64,000 bases of DNA, taken from assembly GCA_964036295.1 (NCBI GenBank), contig OZ038471.1, positions 11,550,184-11,614,183 of the forward strand, in the 5' to 3' direction. Below are positions 19,547 through 31,373 of this stretch, in pieces. Origin of the DNA: Plumapathes pennacea (lineage: Eukaryota > Cnidaria > Anthozoa > Antipatharia > Myriopathidae). How positions within the stretch are numbered: position 1 is the stretch's first letter; the number at the start of each line of letters is the position of its first letter. The notes beneath the pieces are model-generated. The model was not told the DNA's origin, did no database searches, and saw only the letters and a program-made list of their open reading frames with translations. The position numbers and the translations under genes were made by a program.

Positions 19547-20624
19547 CCCTCTCTCTCTCCTTTATGAGTGTTATTTATTTAGGGTGTACAAAACATATTA
19601 TCGTGATGCCTACCGATAGGCTGGCTAGCGCGTTATAAATGGCTGTAAATTAATTAAGTTTAAACTTGTAGATGATAAATTACTGTTGGAATGATTCAAT
19701 TACTAAAAATCATGAATAATTATTTAAAACTCTTTTATGTAACAACAACAATATGTTTAGACCGCGGCAGACTTAAATTAAATCCGTGACTACTATACCA
19801 ATCGGCTATACCTATCATTGCGCCCATCAAGCTAACTGACTCTATCATGATAAATGTTAGTTTATTAAAATCATAGGTTTTTGGCACAGCTAAATATGCA
19901 CTGTTGCGCTTCTCGAGGAGGAGGGGGTGAATAGGGTTCATCAAATACGTCGATCCATGGTTTTGCATCAAATCCACGATCAAAGGCCTCAAAATAAGTC
20001 CGTGAAAGTAATTATAGACCATTATAAAATCAGGATCCGTGCTCTAAAACAGGAGAAATATAACCAAATTCCGGGCCGAAATAATCCGAGAATCCGTAAA
20101 AATATCTACTAACTACAATCCGTGCGCCTTTTGGGGCTAAATCAATCAATCCATAGAAGGCTATTCACGCCCCTCAACTCCCCCCCCCCCCTTCTCACTT
20201 CAGATCATTTTTACTTACTTACAAAACAAATCGCAGCAAGTAAAATCGCTATATACGTGACTTTCACTACAAAATTCAAGGGTTCCTGGATCTGGCACAC
20301 ACGTGACCCGATAAACACAGGATCGACTTGTCACTTTGCAAGAAAACATCCAATCGTTCGATTGGCAGCTGAGAGAATATTGATTCAAGTGTTTGCAAAG
20401 TTTTGCAGCTCTCCTGGATCGTTGGTTTGGTCCACCTGTAGTTTAAAGGAAAAGCTAATTAAAACATCAATAAAATTAAAACTTTGATGTACCACATTTT
20501 AATTAATTTGCTTCATCTGTATATTTATCTTTGTTACTTCAACTTTTCCTATCAGTTTCTCACTAGAAGCTAAATATTCTAAATTCTTTCGGATTGCTAC
20601 GCAATGCACGAAATCCAATCAAAT
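19547..20624. other. Non-coding stretch, nothing recognised
   Basis: AT-rich, with a C run near 20179. ORFs at 19735-20022 (minus) and 20122-20487 (plus) have no recognisable domain or splice context. Confidence 0.4.
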
Positions 20625-21911
20625 AATAAATTGTCTTATTATATGGCTGAGTTTCTGAGCGGGCAATACGCGCGAAATGGCGCATTCTGATTGGTTGTCT
20701 GAGCGGGCAAATATTTTCCTGTACGGCCTGCTCAGCTTCAGTTTGCACATGTGGATTGCAAATGATTACTCAATAAGTTGCTAAACGTTTGCCATAGAAG
20801 GCCAAGAAGTTCAATGGGAAGTTTAAACGTTCCGGATACTCACTGTTAAGCTGTGATGATCGGAGAAAGCTTACAACCTGGGAAAATGACCGTTACGAAG
20901 AAGGAAAACATCCGAGGAAAAATTTGCTTGCAACCTCAGCCGTCATTGACAACAAGTGCTGCAGATCTATGGGGGGTTTTTTCACCCCTGTGTTGAAATT
21001 CGCATACTTGCCAGGAAGAAAGTGGAAATTGAACAATCACCGGGAACAGTTAATGACTAAAACGGTGCAAAAATCAAGTTTTGCAGACATGTTTGCTCGT
21101 CATGGCGCACTGTGAAGACTGTAAATATATTTTTCACAATGCACCAGAACTCTCTATATTTCGAAATCACTGACTTAGACAAAGACGCCGTGGTGATTTG
21201 AGGATGTTTAATTTGTTGGAAGAAACCTAAACGCTCCACGAGGAGGCAGGAAAATTAATCGGTGAGTTTTGAAAACTATAACTTTTAACGATGTGTCGGT
21301 CGCAGTGTGTTGTGAAATGGTTTTCCTTTAGTGTAATTTTGCCTTCTACATTATTGTGTGTGTAAGGAACTTATTCAAAAGAATAAAAAACACTCTGACG
21401 GTTACAAAGCAGTTTCTTCTGGAAAAAGATAAGACTGAATTTTTTTAAAAGCTTTAGTGAGCGAACAACTGCTCGAGGGCGAGCTCGTTTGAAGTGTCGT
21501 TGTTTGACACACGCTATCGGCCATTTCATTCAGCTCAGAACAATTGGGATTTATTTAGGCGGTTAGTTCGACAGGCGCTTTTTATCTTTCAAGACTTTCA
21601 AATCGGTAGAATTGTAAGCTGTTAACTGAATTTGTTGTGAAAACAAACGTGCTTAATTCATACCTGATCGCGATTGATGTTGTTGAATGAAGGAAACGAG
21701 TACTCCTTGGGGCCTTGTTTTATGTTTGCCGAAAGATCTAAAGCCATATAATAAATATCTCATAACCTCGTTTGCTTGGTCCGTACCGTAAGTTATGGAT
21801 TCTCGTTTTATTTATTTATTTATTCTTTTTGTTGCCTTATGGCCCCAGCGCAAAGCGCGCTCGGGCCATAAGACGACGAAAAAAACTCGGTCCATAACTT
21901 ACGGTACGGAC
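20625..21911 (-). mobile_element. Hairpin-capped element U
   Basis: The left terminus reads TTGTCTTATTATATGGCTGA; a reverse-complementary partner AGCCATATAATAAATATC is at about 21742-21760. Just beyond it is a large fold-back (21778-21911) with arms GTCCGTACCGTAAGTTATGG and its complement, and an inner TTATGGCCC/GGGCCATAA stem. The ~1.1-kb body shows no intact ORF, but its ATATTTCGAAATCACTGA (21155-21173) and a following GGTGAGTTTT recur at 56032-56135. The same plan of TTATTATAT terminal repeat plus outer hairpin is seen at four other places in the window. Confidence 0.6.
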
Positions 21912-22045
21912 ATCACAAACGGAATAAACATCGGTGCACGTACGTTTTTCTCTCTTTTTTGTTCGTGGTTAGTGTCTGTTTGCAGTTATTACTATGAAGT
22001 AACCCACTTTTAGTTGCTATATATTAGGGGAATGGGGTTGACCTA

Positions 22046-22298
22046 CAATCAGTGACAAAAGTTCTTGGGACACTTTCAAAAATTGATGTATCTCAGATAC
22101 AAGTCATTGACCAAGCGTACTAAAAGGCGCGAAACCATTTTTCTCCCCCCTCCCCTCTGTACAATGTTGCGTGTGTTTGGGAAAACAAGTTCAGGCCACT
22201 TCAACATTGAGCGGGGGGGAGGGGGGTTGTCTTTTAACTGAAACCGTAGAGAAATTACTGAAACTGTGCAAGTGTCCCAAGACTTTTGTCACTGATTG
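22046..22298. mobile_element. Tc1/mariner-type MITE M1
   Basis: Ends CAATCAGTGACAAAAGTTCT and AGACTTTTGTCACTGATTG are inverted, with GGGACACTT/AAGTGTCCC inside. A TA flanks both sides (22044-22045, 22299-22300). Non-coding, 253 bp. Related to 26351-26570 and 44378-44610. Confidence 0.85.
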
Positions 22299-22740
22299 TA
22301 GCTTTGTTGGGAACATTAGCAGTTAGTGTCAGATGCACTGTTTAAATGGTAGGTTACAATAATAATCCGTTATTTCAGTGATAAGTTAAGTGATACATAG
22401 CAAGTGACAAAATAAATAAATAAAAATAAATACCAAAAACAACTCCTTCCGAACAATATTTACCGTGCTACTAAAAACTCGAGAAGAGTAGAAGGGAGGG
22501 GTGGGGGATATTTTATTACTAGGAAATTGGGCTTATAACCGGTACTTAGTTTAAGGTGTGTGATCCGCACCTGTCAAAAACCACTCTTGCTCCCAGACTC
22601 GCTTCCTTTTTTTGGCCCCCAGACGAGGAGTGAGACCTTAGGTAAAAGAGCCTGGGACGCCGAGGACGGTCAAAAACGTAAGGAAATACGGCGCATGCTT
22701 GACAAAGACGTCATTGTAACCGCTTGAGGCGGACTCGCTT
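22299..22740. other. Non-coding stretch, nothing recognised
   Basis: A purine-rich tract near 22490 and a CCCAGACTCGCTTCC motif often seen next to cnidarian repeats; no element boundaries found. Confidence 0.4.
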
Positions 22741-24995
22741 ATTGCTCGAGGGCGTGGCCCGTCGAGCTTAAAATCACACGGCGTGTCTTTATCGTCATGT
22801 TAGTTTTTTTCTGGGTTACGAATCTGCACACGATGATTGGTTCAGATTATCACGTGATATGCAATGACGTAATTGACTTCGTTAAACAACTCGAGTGTGG
22901 TCAGTGAATTGCTCGGTATTTGTGCACCGTTTGGGTTTGTGGAACACGCACTGATAAACTGGATGTTAGGTAACGATTTTGGCTTGCGTTCTTTAGTTCA
23001 CCGCGGAAGCTTTGAGAATAGCCGTAAACAGATGTTTGATCAGATACCGCTGGTGGATTGCAAATATCTGTCGCCGCTAATTATTTAGTCCCGACGAAAC
23101 TTTCTGTGGCGACACGAAATACTTCTGGGAAGAAAACAGGCCGAAAACGGAAACCAAAGCTACGATTAGCTTTAGCCGCTAAACAATGGCGATTTATGCT
23201 TTATTCTGTACATGACATCTGCTGCCTCATAAAATTCTGCTTATCGTACATTGCCTGTTGAAATGTTTCTTTCATTCGATCATGTAGCCTTTGTTTCGCA
23301 ATGGTCATTGTATACCAGAAATGAAAAATACACCGAAATAGTCCTGAGTATCAAGTTTGCAGTCACAAATGGACTGAACACACTGTGAACACACTGTGAA
23401 CAAAACTGCAATAATATTTTAAACATGTCTCGTGTTACATTCCTCGCTTTCAATTTTATATTTGTTACAAAGCACGAATACTCGAAAGCCTGATAGAAGA
23501 AACGTATTCAGTTAATAAAAGAAAACACATAAGTATTGAAGCGAAGGCTGGATTAATCGTGGCCTCTGATTAGAAATAAGAGTCAAAGTCGATTGTGCAT
23601 AAGAAGGGATGTCACGCATTTTCAAAATGCAGGGAAGAAAACAGGCCGAAAACGAAAACCGAAGCTACAATGAGCTTTTGCCGTAAAACAAAAGCGATCC
23701 ATGCTTTACACTGTACATGACATAAATGCTTCTGCTTATCGTAGTCTGCTCATGGCATGCTGATCATTCTAAATATCACGATAGGATTATGTTACAAATA
23801 CGATACAATACTAAACGGCTATTGTTGTAATTGAACTGCTAAATGTCAAACTGTAACAGCATCCCATCCAAACTCCACACCGTTTGGCTCTGTGAACATG
23901 TACGGATAAACTGGATTTTAGGGAATAATTTTGATTGCGCTGCTAAGTTCACCGCGGAAATTGATGGATTCGATTATTTGATGGATACCGCTACGGGATT
24001 GCAAATAACTCTGTCGCCGCTAATTATTTAGTCCCGACGAAACTTTCTGTGGCGACACGAATACTTCTGGGAAGATAACAGGCCGAAAACCAAAGCTGCA
24101 ATGAGCTTTTGCCGTAAAACAAAAGCGATCTATGCTTTACACTGTACATGACATAAATGCTTCTGCTTATCGTACATTGCCTGTTGAAATGTTTCTTCCA
24201 TTCGATCTGTAGCCTTTGTTTCGCAATGGTCATTGTATACTAGAAATGAAAAATACACCGAAATAGTCCTGAGCATTGAGTTTGCAGTCACAAATGGACT
24301 GAACATGCCACAGGCTGAACACGCCGTTCGGCGAACGACCAAAATCCCCATACATTTCTTTATAATCGCCAACGGTCATGTTCTTTCGTAATAACAAAGA
24401 TATCACATATCACTTGTGTGACAGACAGGCAGACCCCCGGAGCCTGGGCTGCCTGTGAACACGCTGTGAACAAAACCGCAATAATATTGTAAACAAGTCT
24501 CGTGTTGGGCTCGTGTTACACTCCTCGCTTTCAATTTTATATTTGTTACAAAGCACGAATACTCGAAAGCCTGATAGAAGTGAAACGCATTCATTTAAAA
24601 AACAAGACAGACTAGTATTGAAGCGAAGGCTGGATTAATCGTGGCCTCTGATTAGAATTAAGTGTTCGAAGTCAAACTGTCAAAGTCGATTCATAAAAAG
24701 ACAAGTCACGCATTACTCAGACTTAGTCCGTGGCTAACCGTTTCGCTTCTAAGCTCAAAATGCAGAGTCGCTCAACCTTTAAGAACCAAGTGTATGAGTG
24801 TTGTAATGATAAATTTATAGTTTAATCAGGTTTCATTTATAAGGCAAGGTATCAAAAGCCAAGTTCTCTATACTGTGTGATATATTTCTGGTGAGAAAGT
24901 CTCCTGGAAGTTCCGCTCTTGTCCTTGCTTTCCATTTTAGTTTATTCTGCTCTCGACCCAACTAACGCCGCGAGCTCACTGGCCAGTCTAGTTAG
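22741..24995 (+). repeat. Interspersed repeat R2, rearranged tandem copies
   Basis: Two and a part copies of a >1-kb repeat lie in series: about 22741-23590, a fragment at 23632-23760, and 23830-24995. Shared markers are AATTATTTAGTCCCGACGAA, TTCACCGCGGAA and GAAGCGAAGGCTGGATTAAT. A third copy in reverse lies at 56397-57605. The left end reads GCTCGAGGGCGTGGCCCG, the counterpart of the hairpin-like end near 57605. Short ORFs inside are not conserved in frame. Confidence 0.8.
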
Positions 24996-25404
24996 GTACA
25001 TGTTACTATGAGAAAGATAGAGAGAGAGAGAGGTGTGGGGGGCAGGCAGGCGCACGGATGAAGGATTGGAAGGTACGAAAGTATGAGGTATGAAAGGCGA
25101 GTCAATTTATCTAATCCCTCTTTAAATAACTGTCTCATGCTCCAATATCCCCTGCAGAGAGGAAATGGCTCGGCGAAGGTGCCAGCCCTCCGGCAACTTT
25201 GTAAGTTTTCGCTGCACGAAATGGCAGTTTCCAACAACATCGTTTTTCAACTTGCAACGCAGCAATGTTGCGCGACAAGTTGCAATATTTTGTTGCCAGT
25301 ATTACTGCACCCCTTGAACATTAAATATAGCTAAACAATAAAAAAAGAAATGGGCGAACGGTAAACACCATTTAGACTCTCATATTAGCTTCGGAATGCA
25401 AGTG
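24996..25404. other. Non-coding stretch 3' of the BRICHOS gene
   Basis: Holds a short (GA)n run near 25017-25034. On the minus strand a possible acceptor (CTCTCTGCAG near 25154) would give the BRICHOS gene a very short alternative last exon. Otherwise nothing recognised. Confidence 0.35.
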
Positions 25405-25644
25405 TTAATTACCTTGTGTACTCTTAATAGACATCACCGCGTCAGCCGAGTGCTGTTCCACTCGGTAAATGGGATAAGATCCACAGAAGTTTAACGCTTC
25501 TCTGCCCAACAGGAAGGCGGGGAAAAGTTCTGTTGGGATCCACTGCCTCGACACCACGGTTACAGGGAGGCGTTGATTCGATGAAGCGACCTGATTATGA
25601 TAATTTATAGTCATAATTAAAATAACTGTAGTAACAATAAGAAC

Positions 25645-25705
<61 letters not shown>

Positions 25706-27766
25706 GTAATAATAATAATAATAACAATGATTAATGATAATAATAATAATAATAATAATGATAACAGTGATTAATGATAATAGTGGCTTCTAAAAAGGGG
25801 CAGGATCGATCAATCAGTACTAACAAATCGACAAAGGGGAAGTCAAAGTTTGTTTTCAAGGCCTGGCTGTATAAGTTGCAAGTAAATCTCAAGGTCAATA
25901 TTTGCTTCAGTTTGCACAGCCAGCAGTCAACGTTCATAGAAACACATCCCTCACTGGAATAATTGAATCAAAATTATCCACTAACTTGTTCGTCTTACCC
26001 TCTTCAGACTTTCTTTCAGATTTTTGGGGCCTGGTTCATCAGGTTGCAGTCTCGACACGTAGCACGTCTTGACGTCATGAAGACGGTACACTGTCAGGCG
26101 CTTAATGCACAGGAAAAAATTACAGTGTGAATTGTGCGGTTTTTCGGTTTTTGAAACAGTGTAACATACAGTAGAACCCCGCTATTTCGAACTCGGTTAA
26201 CTCGAACTTCCCGCTATCTCGAACTCAAACCCATTTCCCTTGGATTTCCCTTTCACTCAATTACTATCGGCTAACTCGAACTCCCGCTAACTCGAACTAT
26301 TTCTCGCTTCCCTTTGGGGTTTGAGTTAGCAGGGTTCTACTGTAAATCTGCAATCCTGGACAAAAGTCTTCGGGACACTGATCGTAGTGCTATTTTGTTG
26401 ATATCACCCACTTTGGCTGGCCTAGTTAGTCAAAAGGCACCTTCTCTCCCCTCCCCCCGATCAATGTTGTTTTAGGGCTGAAAGTTGATTGAAGTGAGGA
26501 AGGGGTTGGCACGAAGAACTCAAATTTAGAGGACTTTGTCCTAGTGTCCCAACATTTTTGACCAGGATTGTAGTATTAATCTCGATCGGTTTTGATAAAA
26601 AATAATGTAACAATAATCTACCAAATAAACAGTAACTGTAATATCCCTGTTGAATAAGTTTTACGAGAAGTTCCCCGCTCTCAAGTGTTATAAAAATTAG
26701 TGTGGCTAAATTGTTAATGCCACATAGTTATTAAGTTTATGCTTAAGCAGAATCAATATAGACACTAGCTTATCGCGTCTTGGAGACTAATTGAGTACTA
26801 AAACTCTTCCAGGAGCAGTGGTAACAGTTTTGAATACACACAAACACGAAATGACAACCTAGATGAGCGTTCAAGTGCTCAATGTGTAGCCAAACTCACT
26901 TTCTTGCTTGAGTGTGATCATGATCTATCTTCTATAGTCAAAAATGTAAGTCAAGGCAAATTAATTTATCTCTTACCCTTTTAAAGTCATGCATAACGTC
27001 CGCTTTGCCATTCCTTTTGTGTGCAGGAACCTTAAACACTTCAGTCTCAACTTCCGTGTCCACTTCTATTGTTTCCACAAACTGGGTTCCATTCTCGGAG
27101 ATTTGAAGCCTGAACTGCTCAACCTTTTGATCCTACCAACATCAGGAATGGCAGTGCTAAGTACTCGATATCTAGGGAAGTGTTTGCTGGATCGATTCTT
27201 GCCAAAGCTATTGGAATTTTCAGGATTTATCATGTTGCAAGTAAAACTTCCTGATGGTTAGTGAGACCTTAAGTAAGAAAGTTATCAAAAAATTTCCACA
27301 TATTCGATGACTGGGGCAGAATTTATTAATCTCTGTTAACTCATGTCATGTTCAAGGTCAAGGATGCGTAAGACTCACATTGGGACTATTACTGTAGCCA
27401 ACAGATGAAGACTGGAGATTAACACCGCTATAGCACTTACTTGGCACAAGGCAGCAGGCAAAAAGAGAACAGCGACAAGGCAAACCACTGAAGTTACCTA
27501 CAAATGTAACAACAATTTATTTAAAACTCATAAGAGTAAAAGGGAAGCTGCATATGCAGGAAATATACTGAAACCAATTTTTGTGGAACATCTGGAAAAA
27601 TAACAAATATCTAAACAGCAATTTACAGCGCAAAACAGGGACGCAGAGTACGCAGTATGTTTCCGATTTTTGATTTTTCATCTACATAAGTTCATTTATC
27701 TTCCGAACTTTATTAAATTGGTGATAACTAACATGGTCACAGAACGCATACCTTCATATTTTCCAT
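25405..27766 (-). CDS. Secreted BRICHOS-domain protein (5 exons, 171 aa)
   Basis: Coding exons, minus strand: 27752-27766, 27441-27497, 26977-27132, 25999-26100 and 25405-25590. All junctions are GT/AG and phase 0. The protein starts MENMK, then a signal peptide (VTSVVCLVAVLFLPAALCQ). A beta-rich region with NGTQFVETIEVDTEVETEVF and VPAHKRNGKADVMHDFKR leads into the BRICHOS core: LTVYRLHDVKTCYVSRLQP (Cys89) and ALNFCGSYPIYRV (Cys146), the two cysteines that pair in BRICHOS folds. BRICHOS domains chaperone aggregation-prone peptides within their own or other precursors in the secretory pathway (family knowledge). Here almost nothing follows the domain. The stop is at 25405, but a GTAATT donor just before it could extend the C-terminus. 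A divergent neighbour is the convertase gene, 1.4 kb away. Confidence 0.8.
25644..25772. repeat. (AAT)n microsatellite in BRICHOS intron 4
   Basis: Mostly perfect AAT triplets with a few substitutions, lying between exons 4 and 5 of the BRICHOS gene. Confidence 0.95.
26169..26342. mobile_element. pogo/Tigger-like MITE in BRICHOS intron 3
   Basis: Perfect terminal inverted repeats CAGTAGAACCCCGC and GCAGGGTTCTACTG, flanked by TA at 26167-26168 and 26343-26344. The inside repeats TAACTCGAACT. Length 174 bp, non-coding. Confidence 0.92.
26351..26570. mobile_element. Tc1/mariner-type MITE M2
   Basis: Ends CAATCCTGGACAAAAGTCTT and TTTTTGACCAGGATTG are inverted, with GGGACAC/GTGTCCC inside; TA follows at 26571-26572. 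It starts only 8 bp after the preceding MITE. Same family as 22046 and 44378. Confidence 0.8.
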
Positions 27767-29144
27767 GTTTCAGTGGGACGTCGACTTTACACTGTCACAA
27801 ACACTTCGTACTGGCCCAAAACTAAACGGACATCCTTGTTTTATCACGGGCTTTCAGCGATCTAAATTACTGCTTGAAGTAGCGATCATTACCACTTAAG
27901 CGTTGTGATAGACATTTAGTTCCTGTTCTTGAAATGTGGTTTCAGCATACTGAAAACTGTCTAGCTGTTAGCATGACAATGATAAGCTTATGAAATTCTA
28001 GAAGATAATCTCAAAAAATAACTCTTGACCCTGCCGACGCAGGCTTCAGCAGATTGCCATGCACTATCCAGCTGTGGTCGCATGACATCAATGATAAAAC
28101 TCTCTCAAAATAACATACATAGTAGGTTTCGACCTATCCAGTCAATCGTTCTTGCGACTAAGATGTAATGTATCATTCAGACATATTTTTTAGTGCTGCG
28201 AACTATCTTCATGTAACAGACGCAAATTACAGTGTTTATCAACTTCCTTCGAACGTAAATTAAACTTCAGTCCAGGAAAAACATGCACCGAGTATTAGGC
28301 GATGTCTTTTCAGATTCGGCGTACTTAGCTTAAAATAACGTCGCTAATCAGCTACAGGCTCTGACTCCAAGAGACTCGCCCAAAATAAAATGACTACACT
28401 GAAAATGATGGATGCGCCTTATCTTCCAAAGTTTTGTGTGACAAAGACTTAAAGCTTGCGTGATCGTGAGTCAACAAAATACTCACTCCTGTCAGTTTTA
28501 GCAATGAGAAATCTTATTACTGATGAAAATTTAAACTGGGACACCTCTGTCCATCAGTGTTGTCAACAAAACTAAGGAAAGAGCTGAATCGTCGTAGCCT
28601 TTTTGATAAAGTCGTCTTTAGCAAGAATTTAAAAATGCTGAATCGAAGAAGAAAAAGAGTTGCGGTGTTTTTGCTCCTTCAAGTTTGCTGTTTTGCTTTC
28701 AGTGTTCGCAAAGCCTTTCACCTGGGCCACCAAAGCCAGTAATAACACATAACCTCCTGTCTGTTATTTAATGTGTTATTCACTTGGCTTTTAAAGGAGG
28801 TTTTTCTCGCAGGGTCAAAAATATTCCACATTTATAGTGACGTGACATGGACATGAAAACTCAGATACTAAACAAGAACAAATATTTCAGAAATTATTTG
28901 CTTATGCTGCAAAACTTCAACAGAGAAAAGAATATCCGAAGATTAATACTTGTCATGACGCTTTAGCTTCTCTTCCTGATGCGCTGAAACCGTTGATGGA
29001 CATATGACGCTTCCTGTCACTCGTTATTGATCTTTCAACTAGTAATTAAAGATCCTTTTTAGAGCTGACAGAAGCGCAACAAAGCCGTTGTCAAGGCTGA
29101 AAAAGCATGAGCCCGTCATAACAACTGAACGGAAGAGGAATAAG
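27767..29144. promoter_or_regulatory. Divergent intergenic region of BRICHOS and convertase genes
   Basis: The two genes are transcribed away from this 1.4-kb interval, so it should hold both promoters and 5' untranslated exons. No TATA box or Inr was convincing by eye. An ORF at 28557-28742 (plus) has a hydrophobic stretch but no splice context, and I do not call it. Confidence 0.4.
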
Positions 29145-29783
29145 ATGGCGAACGCGGCGAAAGGTTTCGCTGTTCGAGTTTTCTCTCTCGCTTTATTCGT
29201 GCAAAGCGTTTTATCGCACAGTGCAGTGTACACAAATTTGTGGGCTGTGGAGGTTGATGGAGGACCAGAGGAGGCCAGACGCCTGGCGGAAAAACATGAC
29301 TTTACATACGTTTCTCAGGTATGTATCCTTTTCACTCGTTAAAGAATACGCCAGGAGTTGTTTGGATGTCGTTCATTTTCCTTCGCAAATGTTCACTTGT
29401 AGATGTCCTCGAACAAAAGAGCGAGATTTGTGATGTAAGAACACGACGGGAGAATAGAAAATGCAACTGCACTACTAATTATAGTTCATAACTCGCGTTC
29501 GCATGCCAAGCAGAAGTTTAAAGCGCAAGGTCGGAAGCATATAATAAGTTGAGCGACTCAAGGGTTGTTTTTGTATATAGATCCTGTGCAACGCATGTGT
29601 TTCAGATTCAGTCGGTATTTTATTCACCATAAGCGACAAACTGTTGATGGCGAACTTACAAGCGACATAAAATGTGATTTGTGGATCTGTACGGATCCCA
29701 GGGATGGGTACTAGTATTCATAAGTCGTAAAAACAAGTAGACCTTGTAACATGAAATTTTGACGTTAATTTTGAGATTGCGTG

Positions 29784-29823
<40 letters not shown>

Positions 29824-30245
29824 GGGGTGCATAGTTCGCGACGTAACTACTTGTGTTGATGTGGACATTTCTTACCCCATTTTATTAGCGTATTTATCGT
29901 ATGATTCCGCGGGTAAAAATTTTCGTGTGTGATCCGCGAGTAGATAATTGCGCGTGAGTCTACGAGTCGCAAAATCGCTTCCGGTTTCACATTCTCGGAA
30001 AAACAGGAAGTTGATTACGTAATGCATCTTTTAGTTACGTGTGTTTGATGAAAGATTATATTTTACATACGCTTTGTTCACAAACAAATGGCGCACCACA
30101 AGGTCAGTGTAAACAAACATTTATGCAAATTTTCTCAACTAATCAGAAAGTGGATGATGCATCTTTCAGTTGTTTGTGTTTGGTGGAAGATAAGGTTTTT
30201 TGGTCCAGTCTGTAAACGTTCTTTTCAGCTTACGCGTGAGCCGCT

Positions 30246-30289
<44 letters not shown>

Positions 30290-31373
30290 GTGCCGTAATG
30301 CGCTACAAAATATATTGATAGCGCGATTAACATAATTTAGTGAGTACCGACACCTACTAGGAGTTTTGGTCGAATCTGTCGTAGACATTTCTTTTCGTGT
30401 GGCATAGTTCTAATGCTTTTGTTACCCTAACCGACACATTCGTTTTGTCGTTAGATCGAAACTTGTTTGGGAAAACATGAATCTGTCGCGGACGTTTTCT
30501 GGCTTACGCCTGATGCCTCGTATCCAACTTACATTTCAACTCAGCGGTGCAGAGTCATTTTGCAAATGATTCAATTACCAAGAAATACAAAGACACAAGT
30601 GATAGACACTCTGATTTGTACACAAATACCCAGGCCAGGTTTACTGGCCTAACCTAAGTCTTCTTACATTTACGGTTGACCGTTTAGCGGTGATACAGTA
30701 TGAAGTAGACTGTGGTTGCATCGCTTGTAGAACATGATTGCTAACACTAATGTGTCGTGACTTGGGCATTATTTAAGAATACATATCTAGTCGTATAGTA
30801 TATATGAATTGTGACGGAAATATACACGACGAATTGAGAGAAATGGGTGTGTTAGTCTGCCCCTTTTGCGATAATGGAGTTCCTTTTTACGACAATTTTG
30901 CGTTCACGTGTTATGAAGAAATACTGCTCACGTGTTTGATTTTTTACGCTAAACGTATAATCAATTCTAAGATTGTTATGTTGTTGATATTCAGATGTTT
31001 TCAGATTTTTACCTGTTCCGTCACCCAAGAGTCCACAGACGGTCATTACAACACAGCGCAGATAAGAGTCAACGCCTACACTCAGATGTAAGTCGACGGA
31101 GCTCAGAATATTTTGTCACCGTAAAAGTAAACTCTAATAAAGCTCTGTGGAAATTTGCTGTCACAACCTTCCTCTTCTAACGTATTGCTAGATGTAGCAA
31201 GACCATAATATCAATCCTATGATTAAAAGACTGATTAAAACGCGTCGCCACACTCCATATTCTCACTGCAGGTTAAATGGTTGGAACAGCAAACTGAGAA
31301 GACGTACAATCTGTATTCTGCTTCATCCCCTGTTCACTTTAACGACCCAAGGTGGAAAGACGAGTGGTACATT
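29145..31373 (+). CDS. Convertase exons 1-3: signal peptide and prodomain
   Basis: Exon 1 encodes [20 protein letters not shown], a signal peptide, and the start of the prodomain ([20 protein letters not shown]). Exon 2 (30995-31087) gives [18 protein letters not shown]; its RVHRRS matches the position of the secondary, internal prodomain site of furin. Exon 3 (31272-31373) gives [16 protein letters not shown] and ends WKDEWYI at the catalytic domain. Where furin-like enzymes have the primary autocleavage site R-x-K/R-R right after WLEQQ, this protein has TEKTYNLY, with no dibasic pair. Confidence 0.9.

Noticed and set aside
22873-24031. Short ORFs shared by repeat R2 copies
   Set aside because: Frames are not conserved between copies, as expected for non-coding repeat DNA.
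28557-28742. ORF with hydrophobic stretch upstream of the convertase
   Set aside because: No splice sites in frame, no matching exon, and the convertase has its own signal peptide.
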